A DNA stretch of 64,000 nucleotides from positions 186,936-250,935 of the forward strand of contig JANUBW010000006.1 in NCBI GenBank assembly GCA_024809215.1, in the 5' to 3' direction. The notes below the pieces were generated by a model that was given only the letters and a program-made list of their open reading frames with translations, was not told where the DNA came from and did not search any database. This DNA comes from Niastella sp. OAS944 (GTDB lineage Bacteria; Bacteroidota; Bacteroidia; Chitinophagales; Chitinophagaceae). Positions 45,887 to 55,166 of the stretch are shown piece after piece; position 1 is the stretch's first letter; each line of letters begins with the position of its first letter. A program made the translations under genes and the position numbers.

Positions 45887-45894
45887 GGGAGTAT
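45887..45894. repeat. Target-site duplication, right copy (GGGAGTAT)
   Basis: Follows the right IS end directly and continues into the displaced DUF4249 stop region (ACG ATA AAG TGA). Confidence 0.9.
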
Positions 45895-45937
45895 ACGATA
45901 AAGTGATTAGTTAGGGGCACCGTCGGCAGGGCAATAA

Positions 45938-45965
45938 AAAAGGCCATCATTTCTGATGGCCTTTT
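45938..45965. terminator. Terminator hairpin next to tRNA-Lys
   Basis: AAAAGGCCATCA (45938-45949) and TGATGGCCTTTT (45954-45965) form a 12-bp stem with loop TTTC. It lies 9 bp past the tRNA 3' end (minus strand) and can also end the DUF4249 transcript. Confidence 0.85.
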
Positions 45966-45974
45966 CAATTTCTG

Positions 45975-46047
45975 TGAACCCGCTGGGACTCGAACCCAGG
46001 ACCCCTACATTAAAAGTGTAATGCTCTACCAACTGAGCTACGAGTTC
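45975..46047 (-). tRNA. tRNA-Lys (anticodon TTT)
   Basis: 73 bases with a 7-bp acceptor stem (5' GAACTCG with 3' CGGGTTC, one G-U), D arm GTAGCTCAGTTGGTAGAGC, anticodon loop CTTTTAA and T arm CTGGGTTCGAGTCCCAG. No CCA is encoded. Confidence 0.97.
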
Positions 46048-46132
46048 AACCTAATATCTTGAGAGGGGTTTTCAACTCCCTTCTGCTTTTAAAAGTAAAG
46101 GCCACCATTTCTGATAGCCTCTTATGCTTCTG

Positions 46133-46205
46133 TGATCCCGCTGGGACTCGAACCCAGGACCCCAACATTAAAAGTGTTGTGCTCTACCAACTGAGCTACG
46201 AGATC
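46133..46205 (-). tRNA. tRNA-Lys (anticodon TTT), second copy
   Basis: 73 bases, near-identical to the first copy 85 bp away; acceptor 5' GATCTCG with 3' CGGGATC, anticodon loop CTTTTAA. A hairpin similar to the first one (46098-46122) follows on the minus strand. The pair probably arose by tandem duplication. Confidence 0.97.
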
Positions 46206-46437
46206 TACCTTATAAAAGTTTAATATTTTAAGAACTTTTTTCCCAAATTTACCTCCCAACTCCTTCATTCTCTTCTTATTGCCTCTTTCCGTATCGGTGC
46301 GTTTAATTTGGGAGTGCAAAAATAGGGGAAATTCATATCACACCAAATTTTTTGAAAAAAAATCCTAAACTATTTCTTCAACTTGTATTTTTTCAGCGGG
46401 TTAACTCCGCTATTTTTGTGATTACAAAAGTAACGCT

Positions 46438-47244
46438 ATGTCATTTTTAAAAGATAAGGTTGTAGCTATAACGGGTGGAAGCGACGGAATTGGTAAGGCT
46501 TTGGTTGATGCTTGTGTTGCGGCAGGGGCAAAGGTGGCTACCTGCGCTCGTAATTACGACAAATTATACCAGCTGCAGCTTCAGCACGCCAATGTAATGC
46601 TGCATACCATTACCTGCGATGTTAGTAAAGAAAGCGATTGTAAACGCTTTATTGAATCTACCATTAAAACTTTTGGTGGTATAGATATCCTTATCAACAA
46701 TGCCGGCATTAGCATGCGCGCCTTATTTAACGATGCAGATACCGAAGTGATCAAAAAAGTGATGGATGTAAACTTTTTTGGTTCGGTATATTGTACCAAA
46801 TATGCCTTGCCCTCCATTTTAGAACGCCAGGGAACCATAGTGGGCGTTTCTTCCATTGCCGGTTACCGGGGATTGCCCGGCCGCGCCGCTTACTCCGCTT
46901 CTAAGTTTGCTTTACAGGGCTGGCTCGAGGCTATCCGTACCGAATTATTACATACCGGCGTACACGTTATGTGGGTTTGCCCCGGTTTTACCGCATCCAA
47001 TATTCGTAATGTTGCGTTGAATGAACAAGGTAACCCCCAGGGTGAGTCGCCGCTCGACGAGGCCAGCCTCATGACCGCAGAAGAATGTTCAAGGGAAATT
47101 CTAAAAGCCATTGAACATCGTAAGCGTACTCTTGTTCTTACCTTTAATGGTAAAAGAACCATCTTTATGAATAAATTATTCCCCTCGCTAACAGATAAAC
47201 TGGTGTACAAGTTCTTTTTTAAGAATAACCAGCTGTCTAAATAA
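46438..47244 (+). CDS. SDR-family NAD(P)-dependent oxidoreductase
   Basis: 268 residues. The cofactor motif is TGGSDGIGKALVDAC, followed by LINNAGISMRA, the Ser in VGVSSIAGYRGLPG and YSASK (YxxxK), with the usual PG loop (VCPGFTASNIR). The C-terminal extension (about 40 residues, basic and Phe-rich at the end) is like DHRS7-type reductases, suggesting a lipid-like substrate; this is a guess. It has its own promoter region after the tRNA genes. Confidence 0.9.
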   Translation: MSFLKDKVVAITGGSDGIGKALVDACVAAGAKVATCARNYDKLYQLQLQHANVMLHTITCDVSKESDCKRFIESTIKTFGGIDILINNAGISMRALFNDADTEVIKKVMDVNFFGSVYCTKYALPSILERQGTIVGVSSIAGYRGLPGRAAYSASKFALQGWLEAIRTELLHTGVHVMWVCPGFTASNIRNVALNEQGNPQGESPLDEASLMTAEECSREILKAIEHRKRTLVLTFNGKRTIFMNKLFPSLTDKLVYKFFFKNNQLSK

Positions 47245-47249
47245 ATTAA

Positions 47250-47364
47250 AAATGAGAAATGTGAAATGAAAAATGACAAAGTCAAAACCTCATTTTTCAT
47301 TTCCTCTCATTCTTGTTCAGTCTTTCCTGTTTCTAATTTTTCATTTTAAATTTTTAATTTCATA
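47250..47364. repeat. Inverted word-like intergenic repeat
   Basis: AAAATGAGAAATGTGAAATG words (about 47248-47277) face CATTTTTCATTTC and TTTTTCATTTTAAATTTTT (about 47292-47360), forming an imperfect hairpin before the SAM hydrolase. Confidence 0.5.
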
Positions 47365-47365
47365 A

Positions 47366-48175
47366 ATGCCTTTACTAACCCTCACTTCTGACTTTGGTAT
47401 GCAAGACTACCTGGTGGGTGCAGTAAAAGGCAGGCTATTGCAAACCAACCCGGCATTTACCCTGGTTGACGTTTCGCATACTATATCCCCGTTTAATTAT
47501 CCGCAGGCAGCGTATATCTGCCGCAATAGTATTAAGGAGTTTCCTCCATATACATTTCATTTATTGCTGATAAACCTGTTTGAGAAAAGGCCGCAACAGC
47601 TTTTGCTGGCCTGGCATCAGCAGCAGTATATATTATGTGCCGATAATGGATTACTCACCATGATACTGGAAGATAAACCTGAAATGATCATAGGTTTGCC
47701 GCTTGACCCCAAGGCCATTAAAAATACGCTGTATTTAACCCAGGTTATGGCCGAAGCCATTCAGCAAATACATACCGGCGCCAGCATGCAGGACATAGGC
47801 ATTCCCGATGTGCCGTTCCTTGAGAAGAACCATTTACGTCCGCTTTTTGGTGAGAACTGGATGGAAGGACAGATCATTTTTATTGACCATTTCGAGAACA
47901 TTGTAGTAAATATAACCCGCGAACAGTTTGAAGAACATCGCAAAGGCCGTCACTTCAAGATCGTATTTAAGCGCAATGAAGTGATCGATAAAATTGTTGA
48001 TACCTATGCCGATGTACCCGAAGGCGAAAAGCTTGCACTTTTTAACGCTGCCGGTTACCTGGAGATCTCCATCAATAAAGGCAATGCCGCCGGTTTATTC
48101 GGCTTACAGGGATTTACCGAGCAGGCCCAACAAAGCCGGCTGTTTTACCAAACAGTGAAGATCCATTTTGGGTGA
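47366..48175 (+). CDS. S-adenosylmethionine hydrolase (SAM hydroxide adenosyltransferase, DUF62)
   Basis: 269 residues. The start PLLTLTSDFGMQDYLVGAVK is the signature of the DUF62 family, with the first Asp at the SAM site. LVDVSHTISPFNYPQAAYI, CADNGLLTMILED and GQIIFIDHFENIVVNIT are the other conserved blocks. The enzyme splits SAM into adenosine and methionine using hydroxide; halogenase relatives need a different loop, which I do not see. It is 121 bp from the SDR and may be independent. Confidence 0.88.
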   Translation: MPLLTLTSDFGMQDYLVGAVKGRLLQTNPAFTLVDVSHTISPFNYPQAAYICRNSIKEFPPYTFHLLLINLFEKRPQQLLLAWHQQQYILCADNGLLTMILEDKPEMIIGLPLDPKAIKNTLYLTQVMAEAIQQIHTGASMQDIGIPDVPFLEKNHLRPLFGENWMEGQIIFIDHFENIVVNITREQFEEHRKGRHFKIVFKRNEVIDKIVDTYADVPEGEKLALFNAAGYLEISINKGNAAGLFGLQGFTEQAQQSRLFYQTVKIHFG

Positions 48176-48325
48176 TCTGGTGCCTCATTAGAAAATTTTA
48201 CCTATCTCATGAATGAACAGGCGTTTTTCCTTGGCCGTTTATCTTTTTGGATAAGAAAACAGGACCTGCTGGAAAAGAATTTTAACAACTGCTGGTGCGT
48301 GTTGCAGGATATGTGATCATTGTTA

Positions 48326-49318
48326 TTACCGGGCATTCGATTTCGGGAACAATACCTTATCGGGTTGTTGCAATAACGCAGCAATTGCATTTTTAATAAT
48401 AGTAGTCCTTATGGCAGATGCCTGTTTGGGATCTACGAGGTAGTTAACCGCTGCTTCTACCCAGGTATTGCTATTGGTACGAAAAGTTACAAAAGGGTAT
48501 TCCCTGATCGTTAATTCATCAACGGGTGTTTGTTGAATCAGTAGTTTCAACTCTTTTACTTTCTCATCCATATTGGGGCCTAACGCTTCTTTGGCCACGT
48601 TACGCAATGTGGTTTCCACAAAACTGAAGTCACTTTCATACGCAATATGAAAAGGGATCTCATTCCAGATGTAAGGAAATTTTCGCCACGAATAATTATA
48701 CACTTCCGACTGCAATACCAGGGTATTAGGAAAACGGATAAGGCGGCCACTTGGCAGGTCGTTGGTAAGATAGTCGCCTGCAAATTCCCATAAAGTAGTA
48801 TCCAGGTAATTGATCTCAACCACATCACCTTTAAAATCGCCAATTTGTATTCTGTCACCTACTTTATACGGTGTGCGAATGATAATATAAAGCCATCCTA
48901 TAAACGAGGAAATGGGAGTTTGTAAAGCAAAACCAAGAACCAGGGAGAAAAGACCTAATGAAACGGCTGCGGTATACCAGTTCTCAAAAAGAAATGCAAT
49001 GATGATCATTACAATGGTAAGAAATGCCAGAATGCGTATAAGCCGTACTAAATTATAACGAATGGCTTTGGATTCTTTATACTTAATAACCAGCGTTTCA
49101 ATGTACTTGGAAATTCCGAGCACCGTAAATACGAAAAATCCACCGAGGAACATCCTTTTCAGTAGGGGAACATAACTTGTAAATCGTAAAATGAAATACA
49201 CGGCCAAACATCCCAGTGCCAGTAAAATATAGGTTCCCAGCCATATTTTATGATGGGTCTTTACTTCCTGAATGGTTTGCCTGGCCGGTTCTTCGCCTTT
49301 ATTGTCTCGAATATCCAT
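48326..49318 (-). CDS. Mechanosensitive ion channel (MscS family)
   Basis: 330 residues. Two to four hydrophobic segments come first (LGTYILLALGCLAVYFILRF, FLGGFFVFTVLGISKYIETL, AFLTIVMIIIAFLFENWYTA). A pore-like helix (ALQTPISSFIGWLYII) leads into the beta domain (GDRIQIGDFKGDVVEINYLDT). It opens under membrane tension during osmotic downshift. The C-terminal part is shorter than in some MscS proteins. Isolated gene, convergent with the SAM hydrolase. Confidence 0.88.
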   Translation of the reverse strand: MDIRDNKGEEPARQTIQEVKTHHKIWLGTYILLALGCLAVYFILRFTSYVPLLKRMFLGGFFVFTVLGISKYIETLVIKYKESKAIRYNLVRLIRILAFLTIVMIIIAFLFENWYTAAVSLGLFSLVLGFALQTPISSFIGWLYIIIRTPYKVGDRIQIGDFKGDVVEINYLDTTLWEFAGDYLTNDLPSGRLIRFPNTLVLQSEVYNYSWRKFPYIWNEIPFHIAYESDFSFVETTLRNVAKEALGPNMDEKVKELKLLIQQTPVDELTIREYPFVTFRTNSNTWVEAAVNYLVDPKQASAIRTTIIKNAIAALLQQPDKVLFPKSNAR

Positions 49319-49364
49319 TCTTTCCCAATTCTAATAAACGGCTAAAAAAATTGGGCCAGCCGAT

Positions 49365-50162
49365 TTACATACAACGAATAGTTCCGCCGTCAACCCTTAT
49401 CAAAGCCCCGCTTATATAGTCGGCATAGGGGCCCGTGAGGTAAGCTACCGCAGCAGCGATCTCTTCAGGCCTACCAAATCGTCCGGTATCATTGGGAATC
49501 AGGTCCTGCACCGCGCGATATTTGATCTCTTCCAGTTCGGTGCCCCAGCCAAATTTAGGCGCTGCATTTAAAAGCCATTGTTCTACCATGGGGTTCATAA
49601 TGGCTCCCGGTGAAACCACGTTCGATGTAATGCCTGTATCCTTCAGTTGCCTGGCAAGTGAAACCGACATGTTGTGCCGTGCAGCCAGGGTTGCATTATA
49701 GTGCGGCTGTTCTTTAATAGGTTGTATTCCCAGTCCGCCACCGATATGTATTACCCGTCCCCAGCCAAGTGTTTTCATTTGAGGAACAATTCGCTGTATC
49801 ATTCTTACATAGGCAACTACATTCTGATTATACATATCCATCCAGTCCTGTGTAGTTACATCAGACCACGTTTTATGACTTGTAGCCCCGGCATTGTTTA
49901 CCAGGATATCTATATCGCCATGTTGCAGTGCTGCTTTGGCAACAATATCAGCACCCTCATCGGTTGCCAGGTCGCCTATAGCAGTATGCGCCGAACCGCC
50001 TTTCTTTAAAATACTTTCTGCTACCTGTTCGGCACGTGTTGTATTACGGCCATGTATAACTACGGCTGCACCTTCTGCGGCCAGCATTTTAGCAATAGCT
50101 TCGCCCAGGCCGGAGCTGGAGCCTGTTACCAGCGCCCGCTTTCCTTTCAGTTTCAAATCCAT
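49365..50162 (-). CDS. SDR-family protein lacking the usual catalytic Ser and Lys
   Basis: 265 residues. The Rossmann motif is normal (GKRALVTGSSSGLGEAIAKM, ILVNNAG). At the Ser strand it reads VIHIGGGLG instead of ISSxxG, and at the Tyr site HYNATLAARHNMS, where the Lys of YxxxK is Leu. The C-terminus GALIRVDGGTIRCM is typical of classical SDRs. A subgroup with YNATLAARHN is known to me, so this may be a conserved divergent clade rather than decay. The upstream AraC regulator, 33 bp away on the same strand, probably controls or co-transcribes it. Confidence 0.85.
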   Translation of the reverse strand: MDLKLKGKRALVTGSSSGLGEAIAKMLAAEGAAVVIHGRNTTRAEQVAESILKKGGSAHTAIGDLATDEGADIVAKAALQHGDIDILVNNAGATSHKTWSDVTTQDWMDMYNQNVVAYVRMIQRIVPQMKTLGWGRVIHIGGGLGIQPIKEQPHYNATLAARHNMSVSLARQLKDTGITSNVVSPGAIMNPMVEQWLLNAAPKFGWGTELEEIKYRAVQDLIPNDTGRFGRPEEIAAAVAYLTGPYADYISGALIRVDGGTIRCM

Positions 50163-50195
50163 TTCGATTGTATGTTTAGTTAATAAATGTGAGGA

Positions 50196-51014
50196 TCAAT
50201 GCCTGTTCTTTTTTGTTGGGGCATTACCGAATGCTTTTTTATATGCAAAGGAGAAATGCGACAGGTCGTTAAAGCCAACGTCGAGGTAGATGTCGGAAGG
50301 ACGTTTGCCTTTTTCTTCTATCAGATAATGCGCTTCCTGTAACCGTTTCCAAACAAGCCATTTACCGGGTGTGGTTTGAAAAAGTTTTTCAAAATCGCGT
50401 TTGAAACCAGATAAGCTTCTGCCCGTTAAGTATGCAAAGCGATCAACGCTAACGTTATACCTGTAGTGCTTGTTCATAAATGCCTGCAGGTCTATTTTGC
50501 CCGGGTTGTTGAAGTCGAATAATACCTGTTTTAACTGTGGGTTGGTCTCCAGTAACAGATGCACCAATTCCCTGGCTTTAAGCTGTTTTATTTTTTCAAA
50601 TCGCTCACCGGTTGCATTGAAATACGGTGTAAGTGAGTCGATATAATGGTGTAAATACTGGTTGGGTTTAAGTAACAATACATCGGGGCCGTTATAGGTA
50701 GAAGGAGAGGAGTAGGTGTATTCATTTGCAATCTCTTTTAGCGTTCCCTGATCAATGTGTACGGCAATAGATCTAAAACCTTCTCCGGAAGGTTTCTTCA
50801 CGTATCTTGTTAATTGATTTCTTCGAAAGAAGCGGTAGTCGCCGGCCTTAAATGAATATAATTGATCGCCCACCCAAATATCGTGGGTTCCGCTAATGAT
50901 GTAACTAAAGATGTGATCACATACAAACGCCTCGCCTTCAACATTGCCATCTGCGTAGTGGTTGAATAAGATACGCGGTTGTGTTTCAGATTGTGAAGGA
51001 TGTTTGTTTTTCAT
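50196..51014 (-). CDS. AraC-family transcriptional regulator
   Basis: 272 residues. The N-terminal cupin-like part (about 10-130) includes FSYIISGTHDIWVGDQLYSF. The C-terminal two-helix-turn-helix region (about 175-270) has VSVDRFAYLTGRSLSGFKRD, KRLQEAHYLIEEKGKRPSDI and VGFNDLSHFSFAYKKAFG, the AraC signature. Its gene overlaps no other; 33 bp separate it from the SDR downstream, so they are probably one operon. Confidence 0.9.
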   Translation of the reverse strand: MKNKHPSQSETQPRILFNHYADGNVEGEAFVCDHIFSYIISGTHDIWVGDQLYSFKAGDYRFFRRNQLTRYVKKPSGEGFRSIAVHIDQGTLKEIANEYTYSSPSTYNGPDVLLLKPNQYLHHYIDSLTPYFNATGERFEKIKQLKARELVHLLLETNPQLKQVLFDFNNPGKIDLQAFMNKHYRYNVSVDRFAYLTGRSLSGFKRDFEKLFQTTPGKWLVWKRLQEAHYLIEEKGKRPSDIYLDVGFNDLSHFSFAYKKAFGNAPTKKNRH

Positions 51015-51097
51015 GACACAAAGTTCTCACTATTTGTGTCTGCTCATTTTGTTCAAAAGCCCAATTTTGTTTGTTTAAAAGTTCAGGTGTTTGGGCG

Positions 51098-51427
51098 CTA
51101 ATTTATATTCGTGATCAGCAACGAATGAATTCGCCCGCCGGCAAGCTTGAAGTGATAACCCAGCATAAGCGGTCCCTGATCGAATGTACCCGATACTTCT
51201 ACATCGAGTATTATCGATGTGCCGATCTTTGTATAGGCAATCGGCTTTAGCATATTGTTAAACGTGTAATTGGTTTTTTCAATCCATTCTTTTATAGCGC
51301 CTCTTCCGGAGTAAATATTGTAATCGTCAAATACGATGGCTGTTTCGGCAAAACATTTTACAAAAGCTGTACTGTTATGATCGTTTTGTGCAGCTACCAG
51401 TTTTGAAATGATGTTTGGCAGGTCCAT
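51098..51427 (-). CDS. SnoaL/NTF2-like small protein
   Basis: 109 residues with the SnoaL-like layout: an N-terminal helix (IISKLVAAQNDHNSTAFVKC), FAETAIVFDDYNIYSGRGAI and KEWIEKTNYTF, then beta strands ending LGYHFKLAGGRIHSLLI. Such domains bind small molecules or act as isomerase-like enzymes. Single gene between the AraC regulator and dps. Confidence 0.75.
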   Translation of the reverse strand: MDLPNIISKLVAAQNDHNSTAFVKCFAETAIVFDDYNIYSGRGAIKEWIEKTNYTFNNMLKPIAYTKIGTSIILDVEVSGTFDQGPLMLGYHFKLAGGRIHSLLITNIN

Positions 51428-51533
51428 GATGGTTGTTTTTATGATTAATAATAGGAGGGGCAGGATTTTGATGAAAGCAAAAGGCTACGAATCTTTTGCT
51501 TTCATCTGGTTGTTCACAGGTTTATATCTTGAA

Positions 51534-52049
51534 TCATTTCTCATTATTAAAATGATGTATAAAGTTTACAGGTATCTTTTTTAAATGTGATCGTAACATC
51601 CACGCCATCTTTTCATGCTTTTCAAGTAATTGGGTAATGAAATCGCTGGTGCCGGCATCTTTTAAGGTTTCGGCAATGTGGCCAATGTTTGCCCGCAGGT
51701 GTACAATAATGCTTTCATGATCGCCCAGCAGTTCATGCATAAAACCCTGTCCGTCGTTAGTGTCCCTCGATAATTCGGTAAGGTGAGTAAGTTGAAGGTA
51801 ATCTTTCATGGTAGCCGGTGCATAATGACCCAGGGTGCGAATACGTTCTGCTACTTCGTCCATTATATCGTCCAACTGTTCGTATTGCTCTTCATAAAAT
51901 TTATGCTGGTTATAAAAGTCAGCGTCTTCTACATTCCAGTGCGCGTTGCGGGTTTTAATATATAGAAGTACTTCATCGGCTAAAACGCCGCTTAGTATCT
52001 GTGCGGTCTTCAGGGCGTTTTCCTGGGTAATTCCAATTAAAGGTGTCAT
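51534..52049 (-). CDS. dps: Dps-family ferritin-like DNA protection protein
   Basis: 171 residues from ATG 52049 (MTPLIGITQENALKTAQILS); the frame is open for 61 codons further upstream but those residues overlap the divergent region. The ferroxidase signature is TRNAHWNVEDADFYNQHKFY then EEQYEQLDDIMDEVAERIRT, with the His, Asp and Glu of the intersubunit di-iron site. The C-terminal helix ends EKHEKMAWMLRSHLK. Dps oxidises Fe(II) with peroxide and binds DNA under stress. It is divergent from the LytTR regulator. Confidence 0.92.
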   Translation of the reverse strand: MTPLIGITQENALKTAQILSGVLADEVLLYIKTRNAHWNVEDADFYNQHKFYEEQYEQLDDIMDEVAERIRTLGHYAPATMKDYLQLTHLTELSRDTNDGQGFMHELLGDHESIIVHLRANIGHIAETLKDAGTSDFITQLLEKHEKMAWMLRSHLKKIPVNFIHHFNNEK

Positions 52050-52178
52050 GTTGTTATGTTTTTGGTTTCTGATCGATTTCTGATGCAACTTACTTTCAAA
52101 AACAGGCGAATGTTTTTGCAAAACGACGGGAAGGCAAAACCTGTCGACGGGAAAGGGGAGATTTATTATATTTGGCTT

Positions 52179-52874
52179 ATGAACGTCCTGATAGTAGATG
52201 ATAACGAAATAGCCAGAGATGTCCTTGGCCAAATTGTTGGTCGTATTAAAGACATAACAATAGCCGGCGAATGCGCCGACGCCCTGCAGGCGTATAATCT
52301 GCTTCAGGAAAAAGAAATAGATATTATATTACTCGATATAGAAATGCCCGGTATGTCGGGACTGGAACTTACCCGCAATCTGCACGATAAAGGTCCTGTC
52401 ATAATTTTCACCACCTCAAAAAGAGATTATGCTGTTGAAGCTTTTGAACTGAACGTGGCCGATTATATATTAAAGCCGGTTACGCCCGCAAGGCTGATAC
52501 AAGCCATTGATAAAGCCCGGGTTTTGATCGAAAGCGCACAGGAAGAATTGAATGTAGAAGAAGGGGAGTTCATATTTATTCGTGATTCCAATATTATCAG
52601 GCGGCTTAGTCTCGATGAGATCCTGTTTGTAGAATCGATGCGCGATTATGTAAAACTGCACACGGCCCAGCGTTTCTTTGCCATTCACAATACACTTAAA
52701 GTGGTGGAAGACAGGCTGCCGGCCAGTAAATTCCTGCGGGTGCACCGTTCGTATATTGTGGCCATAGATAAGATAGATACCATACGTGATGGAGTTATTG
52801 TAGTGCAGGAAAAAACGGTGCCGGTTGCCGATGCCTATCGGTCCACGCTCAATAAGCGGATGAATGTGCTGTGA
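52179..52874 (+). CDS. LytTR-family response regulator
   Basis: 231 residues from ATG 52179 (MNVLIVDDNEIARDVLGQIV). The receiver domain has phospho-acceptor Asp53 in IILLDIEMPGMSGLEL, Thr in IFTTSKRDYAVEAFELNVAD and Lys in ILKPV. The LytTR DNA-binding domain spans about 130-230 (FIFIRDSNIIRRLSLDEILF, RVHRSYIVAIDKID). The downstream hybrid kinase, 120 bp away in the same direction, is a likely partner. Confidence 0.92.
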   Translation: MNVLIVDDNEIARDVLGQIVGRIKDITIAGECADALQAYNLLQEKEIDIILLDIEMPGMSGLELTRNLHDKGPVIIFTTSKRDYAVEAFELNVADYILKPVTPARLIQAIDKARVLIESAQEELNVEEGEFIFIRDSNIIRRLSLDEILFVESMRDYVKLHTAQRFFAIHNTLKVVEDRLPASKFLRVHRSYIVAIDKIDTIRDGVIVVQEKTVPVADAYRSTLNKRMNVL

Positions 52875-52994
52875 TCCCCGTCGCCCCGAAAACCTTTTTT
52901 GTCGATAGTTTATCCTCATTCATAGCTTACCAGGCGTACCTCCACTGTTGGTGAATACTTTTGTTTCTTCAGACAGCCAATAAAATCATTATCC

Positions 52995-55166
52995 ATGTCA
53001 GGCAAGCGGATCATATTCTACATCATAGGCCTATTTATTGCAGGTACCCTCATTCTGGGGTACATCGAATTCAATTCAACCCGGCATGTGAATGCGCTTG
53101 TTACCTCTAATAAAAAACTGCTCGATGAATACCAGATCACCCGCAATTTGCTCGATGCGGCAAAAGGAAAGGTGGTAATTGAAAGAAAGATCAGGGGATT
53201 TATTGAGTCGGGTGATACCACTTACCTCTCCGGGCTCGAACGCGAGTTTAAAGAAATTCAAAATGCCCAGGATTTTCTGCGAACCATCAAAGATGACCCC
53301 ATTAGTGTGGCATTGATTGCCGAACTTAACAAAACGATCAACCTTAAAATAGAACTTTTTCATAGTATCCTCCACGCCTGGCGGCGCCACGGAGTAAAGG
53401 CGGCTGAAGATACCATCAACGCCAACCTGCCCGAATGGGTTTCATATGATATTGAAAACAATGTACGTAAGATCACGGAGGCCCGTAACCGCCAGCTGGC
53501 TGCAATAACCGGCAGTGTACAACGAAGCGGTCAAAAGGCATTACAGTTCAGTTACATTGTAATGGCCCTGGTATTACTGGCGGCGGCACTGGTATTCTGG
53601 TATATCATCTACATTATTAAAAAGCTGATCCGTTCCGAACAAATGTTACGCGAAACAGCCAGGGTAAAAGAAAATTTCCTGGCCAATATGAGCCATGAGA
53701 TCCGCACGCCCATGAATGCCATTGTTGGGTTTACCCAGTTGTTGGCACAGAAAAAACTCGATGACGATGCGAAACAATATGTGCAAACTATTGAACAGTC
53801 GGGCGAGAACCTGTTGGCCATTGTGAACGATATTCTGGATATTTCCAAAATAGAAGCGGGCATGATGCGGATAGAACACGTGCCTTTTAGCCTGCGTGGA
53901 CTGATTCATTCAGTAGAGACTATGGTTATGCCCAGGGCAAAAGATAAGGACATTCAGTTAAAGACGGTAATAGATAAAACGATACCTGACATACTGGAAG
54001 GAGACCCGGTGCGGCTCACGCAGATCCTGAACAATTTATTGGGAAATGCCTTAAAGTTTACTGCCGCCGGATCGGTTACCCTGAAAGTAGCTGCAGAAAG
54101 CATGAACGATAACAATGTGAAAATAAAAATGCAGGTGATCGATACCGGTATTGGCATTGAAGCGCAAAAACTGAAACATATTTTCGGCCGTTTTGAACAG
54201 GCTGATGATACCATTACCAGGCAGTATGGCGGAACCGGCCTGGGGTTATCGATCGTACGCGACCTGGTAGAACTTCAGGGCGGAACCATAGATGTGGAAA
54301 GCAAGGCCGGTATCGGCACCGTGTTTTATGTAAACATTCCTTACACAGTTTCTACCCGGCAGATCATCGATCACCTGGCTGTTGCCGAATCACCGTTAGC
54401 AGGAGCGGCGGCTTCAGATATAAAGGTGTTGGTAACGGAAGACAATGAATTTAATCAAAGTCTGATTAGCCACATTTTCAAAAGCTGGGACCTGCCCTTT
54501 GAAATGGCCAACAATGGCCAGGAGGCTATTGACAAACTAGAAGCAAACAAATACGACCTGGTGTTGATGGACATTCAAATGCCGGTAATGGATGGTTATA
54601 CCGCTTCCCGCAAAATAAGAAATGAATTACGGTCTGCTATTCCTATTATTGCCATGACGGCACATGCCATGCCCGGCGAACGGGAAAAATGTCTTAGTTA
54701 TGGTATGAACGACTATATAGCCAAACCAATAAAGCAGGAGCAGTTAAGTTTGCTCATAAGCAAGTTCACGGCTTTTGTACAACCGGGAGCAAAGAGAGAA
54801 GTTACGGGTGTTACAGGTGCCCCCGGTTATAAATATATAAAACTCGACTATCTGCAGGAGGTAAGCGCCGGTAATACAACCTATGAAAAAGACGCAACAC
54901 AGAAATTTATAAAAGCCATTCCATTGGCCATGGAGTCGCTATCGGCTTCGGTAAAAGCGGGTGATGAGAAAAAAATGAGAAGTATTACGCATAATTTACG
55001 AACTACCGTTTCAATAATGGGGTTGAACGAAGCGCTCGATCCTTTGTTTGATGAAGTAGAATATTATAAGGGTGATGCGCAGCGCTTACAGCATGCTGTT
55101 GCTAAAATACAGGACATCTGCAATGAGGCTGTGAAGGAAGCGGCACTTTTTCACAGGATGGGATAA
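52995..55166 (+). CDS. Hybrid sensor histidine kinase with receiver and Hpt domains
   Basis: 723 residues. Two membrane segments (about 5-24 and 183-207) enclose a CHASE3-like periplasmic sensor. The HisKA box is ANMSHEIRTPMNAIVGF (His234), and the ATPase domain has NLLGNALKF, DTGIGI and GGTGLGLSIV. The receiver (from about 475) has Asp in LVLMDIQMPVMDGYT and Lys in IAKPIKQEQ. A C-terminal Hpt-like domain has the His in SITHNLRTTVSIMG. It forms a full phosphorelay in one chain. The LytTR regulator upstream is a plausible final acceptor. Confidence 0.93.
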   Translation: MSGKRIIFYIIGLFIAGTLILGYIEFNSTRHVNALVTSNKKLLDEYQITRNLLDAAKGKVVIERKIRGFIESGDTTYLSGLEREFKEIQNAQDFLRTIKDDPISVALIAELNKTINLKIELFHSILHAWRRHGVKAAEDTINANLPEWVSYDIENNVRKITEARNRQLAAITGSVQRSGQKALQFSYIVMALVLLAAALVFWYIIYIIKKLIRSEQMLRETARVKENFLANMSHEIRTPMNAIVGFTQLLAQKKLDDDAKQYVQTIEQSGENLLAIVNDILDISKIEAGMMRIEHVPFSLRGLIHSVETMVMPRAKDKDIQLKTVIDKTIPDILEGDPVRLTQILNNLLGNALKFTAAGSVTLKVAAESMNDNNVKIKMQVIDTGIGIEAQKLKHIFGRFEQADDTITRQYGGTGLGLSIVRDLVELQGGTIDVESKAGIGTVFYVNIPYTVSTRQIIDHLAVAESPLAGAAASDIKVLVTEDNEFNQSLISHIFKSWDLPFEMANNGQEAIDKLEANKYDLVLMDIQMPVMDGYTASRKIRNELRSAIPIIAMTAHAMPGEREKCLSYGMNDYIAKPIKQEQLSLLISKFTAFVQPGAKREVTGVTGAPGYKYIKLDYLQEVSAGNTTYEKDATQKFIKAIPLAMESLSASVKAGDEKKMRSITHNLRTTVSIMGLNEALDPLFDEVEYYKGDAQRLQHAVAKIQDICNEAVKEAALFHRMG

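Noticed and set aside
46122-46319. 65-residue ORF on the minus strand ending LVAQLVEHNTFNVGVLGSSPSG
   Set aside because: It is a translation of the tRNA-Lys gene, a common false ORF; no coding evidence.
48210-48317. 35-residue ORF MNEQAFFLGRLSFWIRKQD between SAM hydrolase and MscS
   Set aside because: Too short, no family match known to me, and no clear start context; may be a leftover fragment.
52167-52174. TATATTTG as a Bacteroidota -7 promoter element for the LytTR gene
   Set aside because: It is only 5 bp before the ATG and no -33 TTG lies at the right distance.
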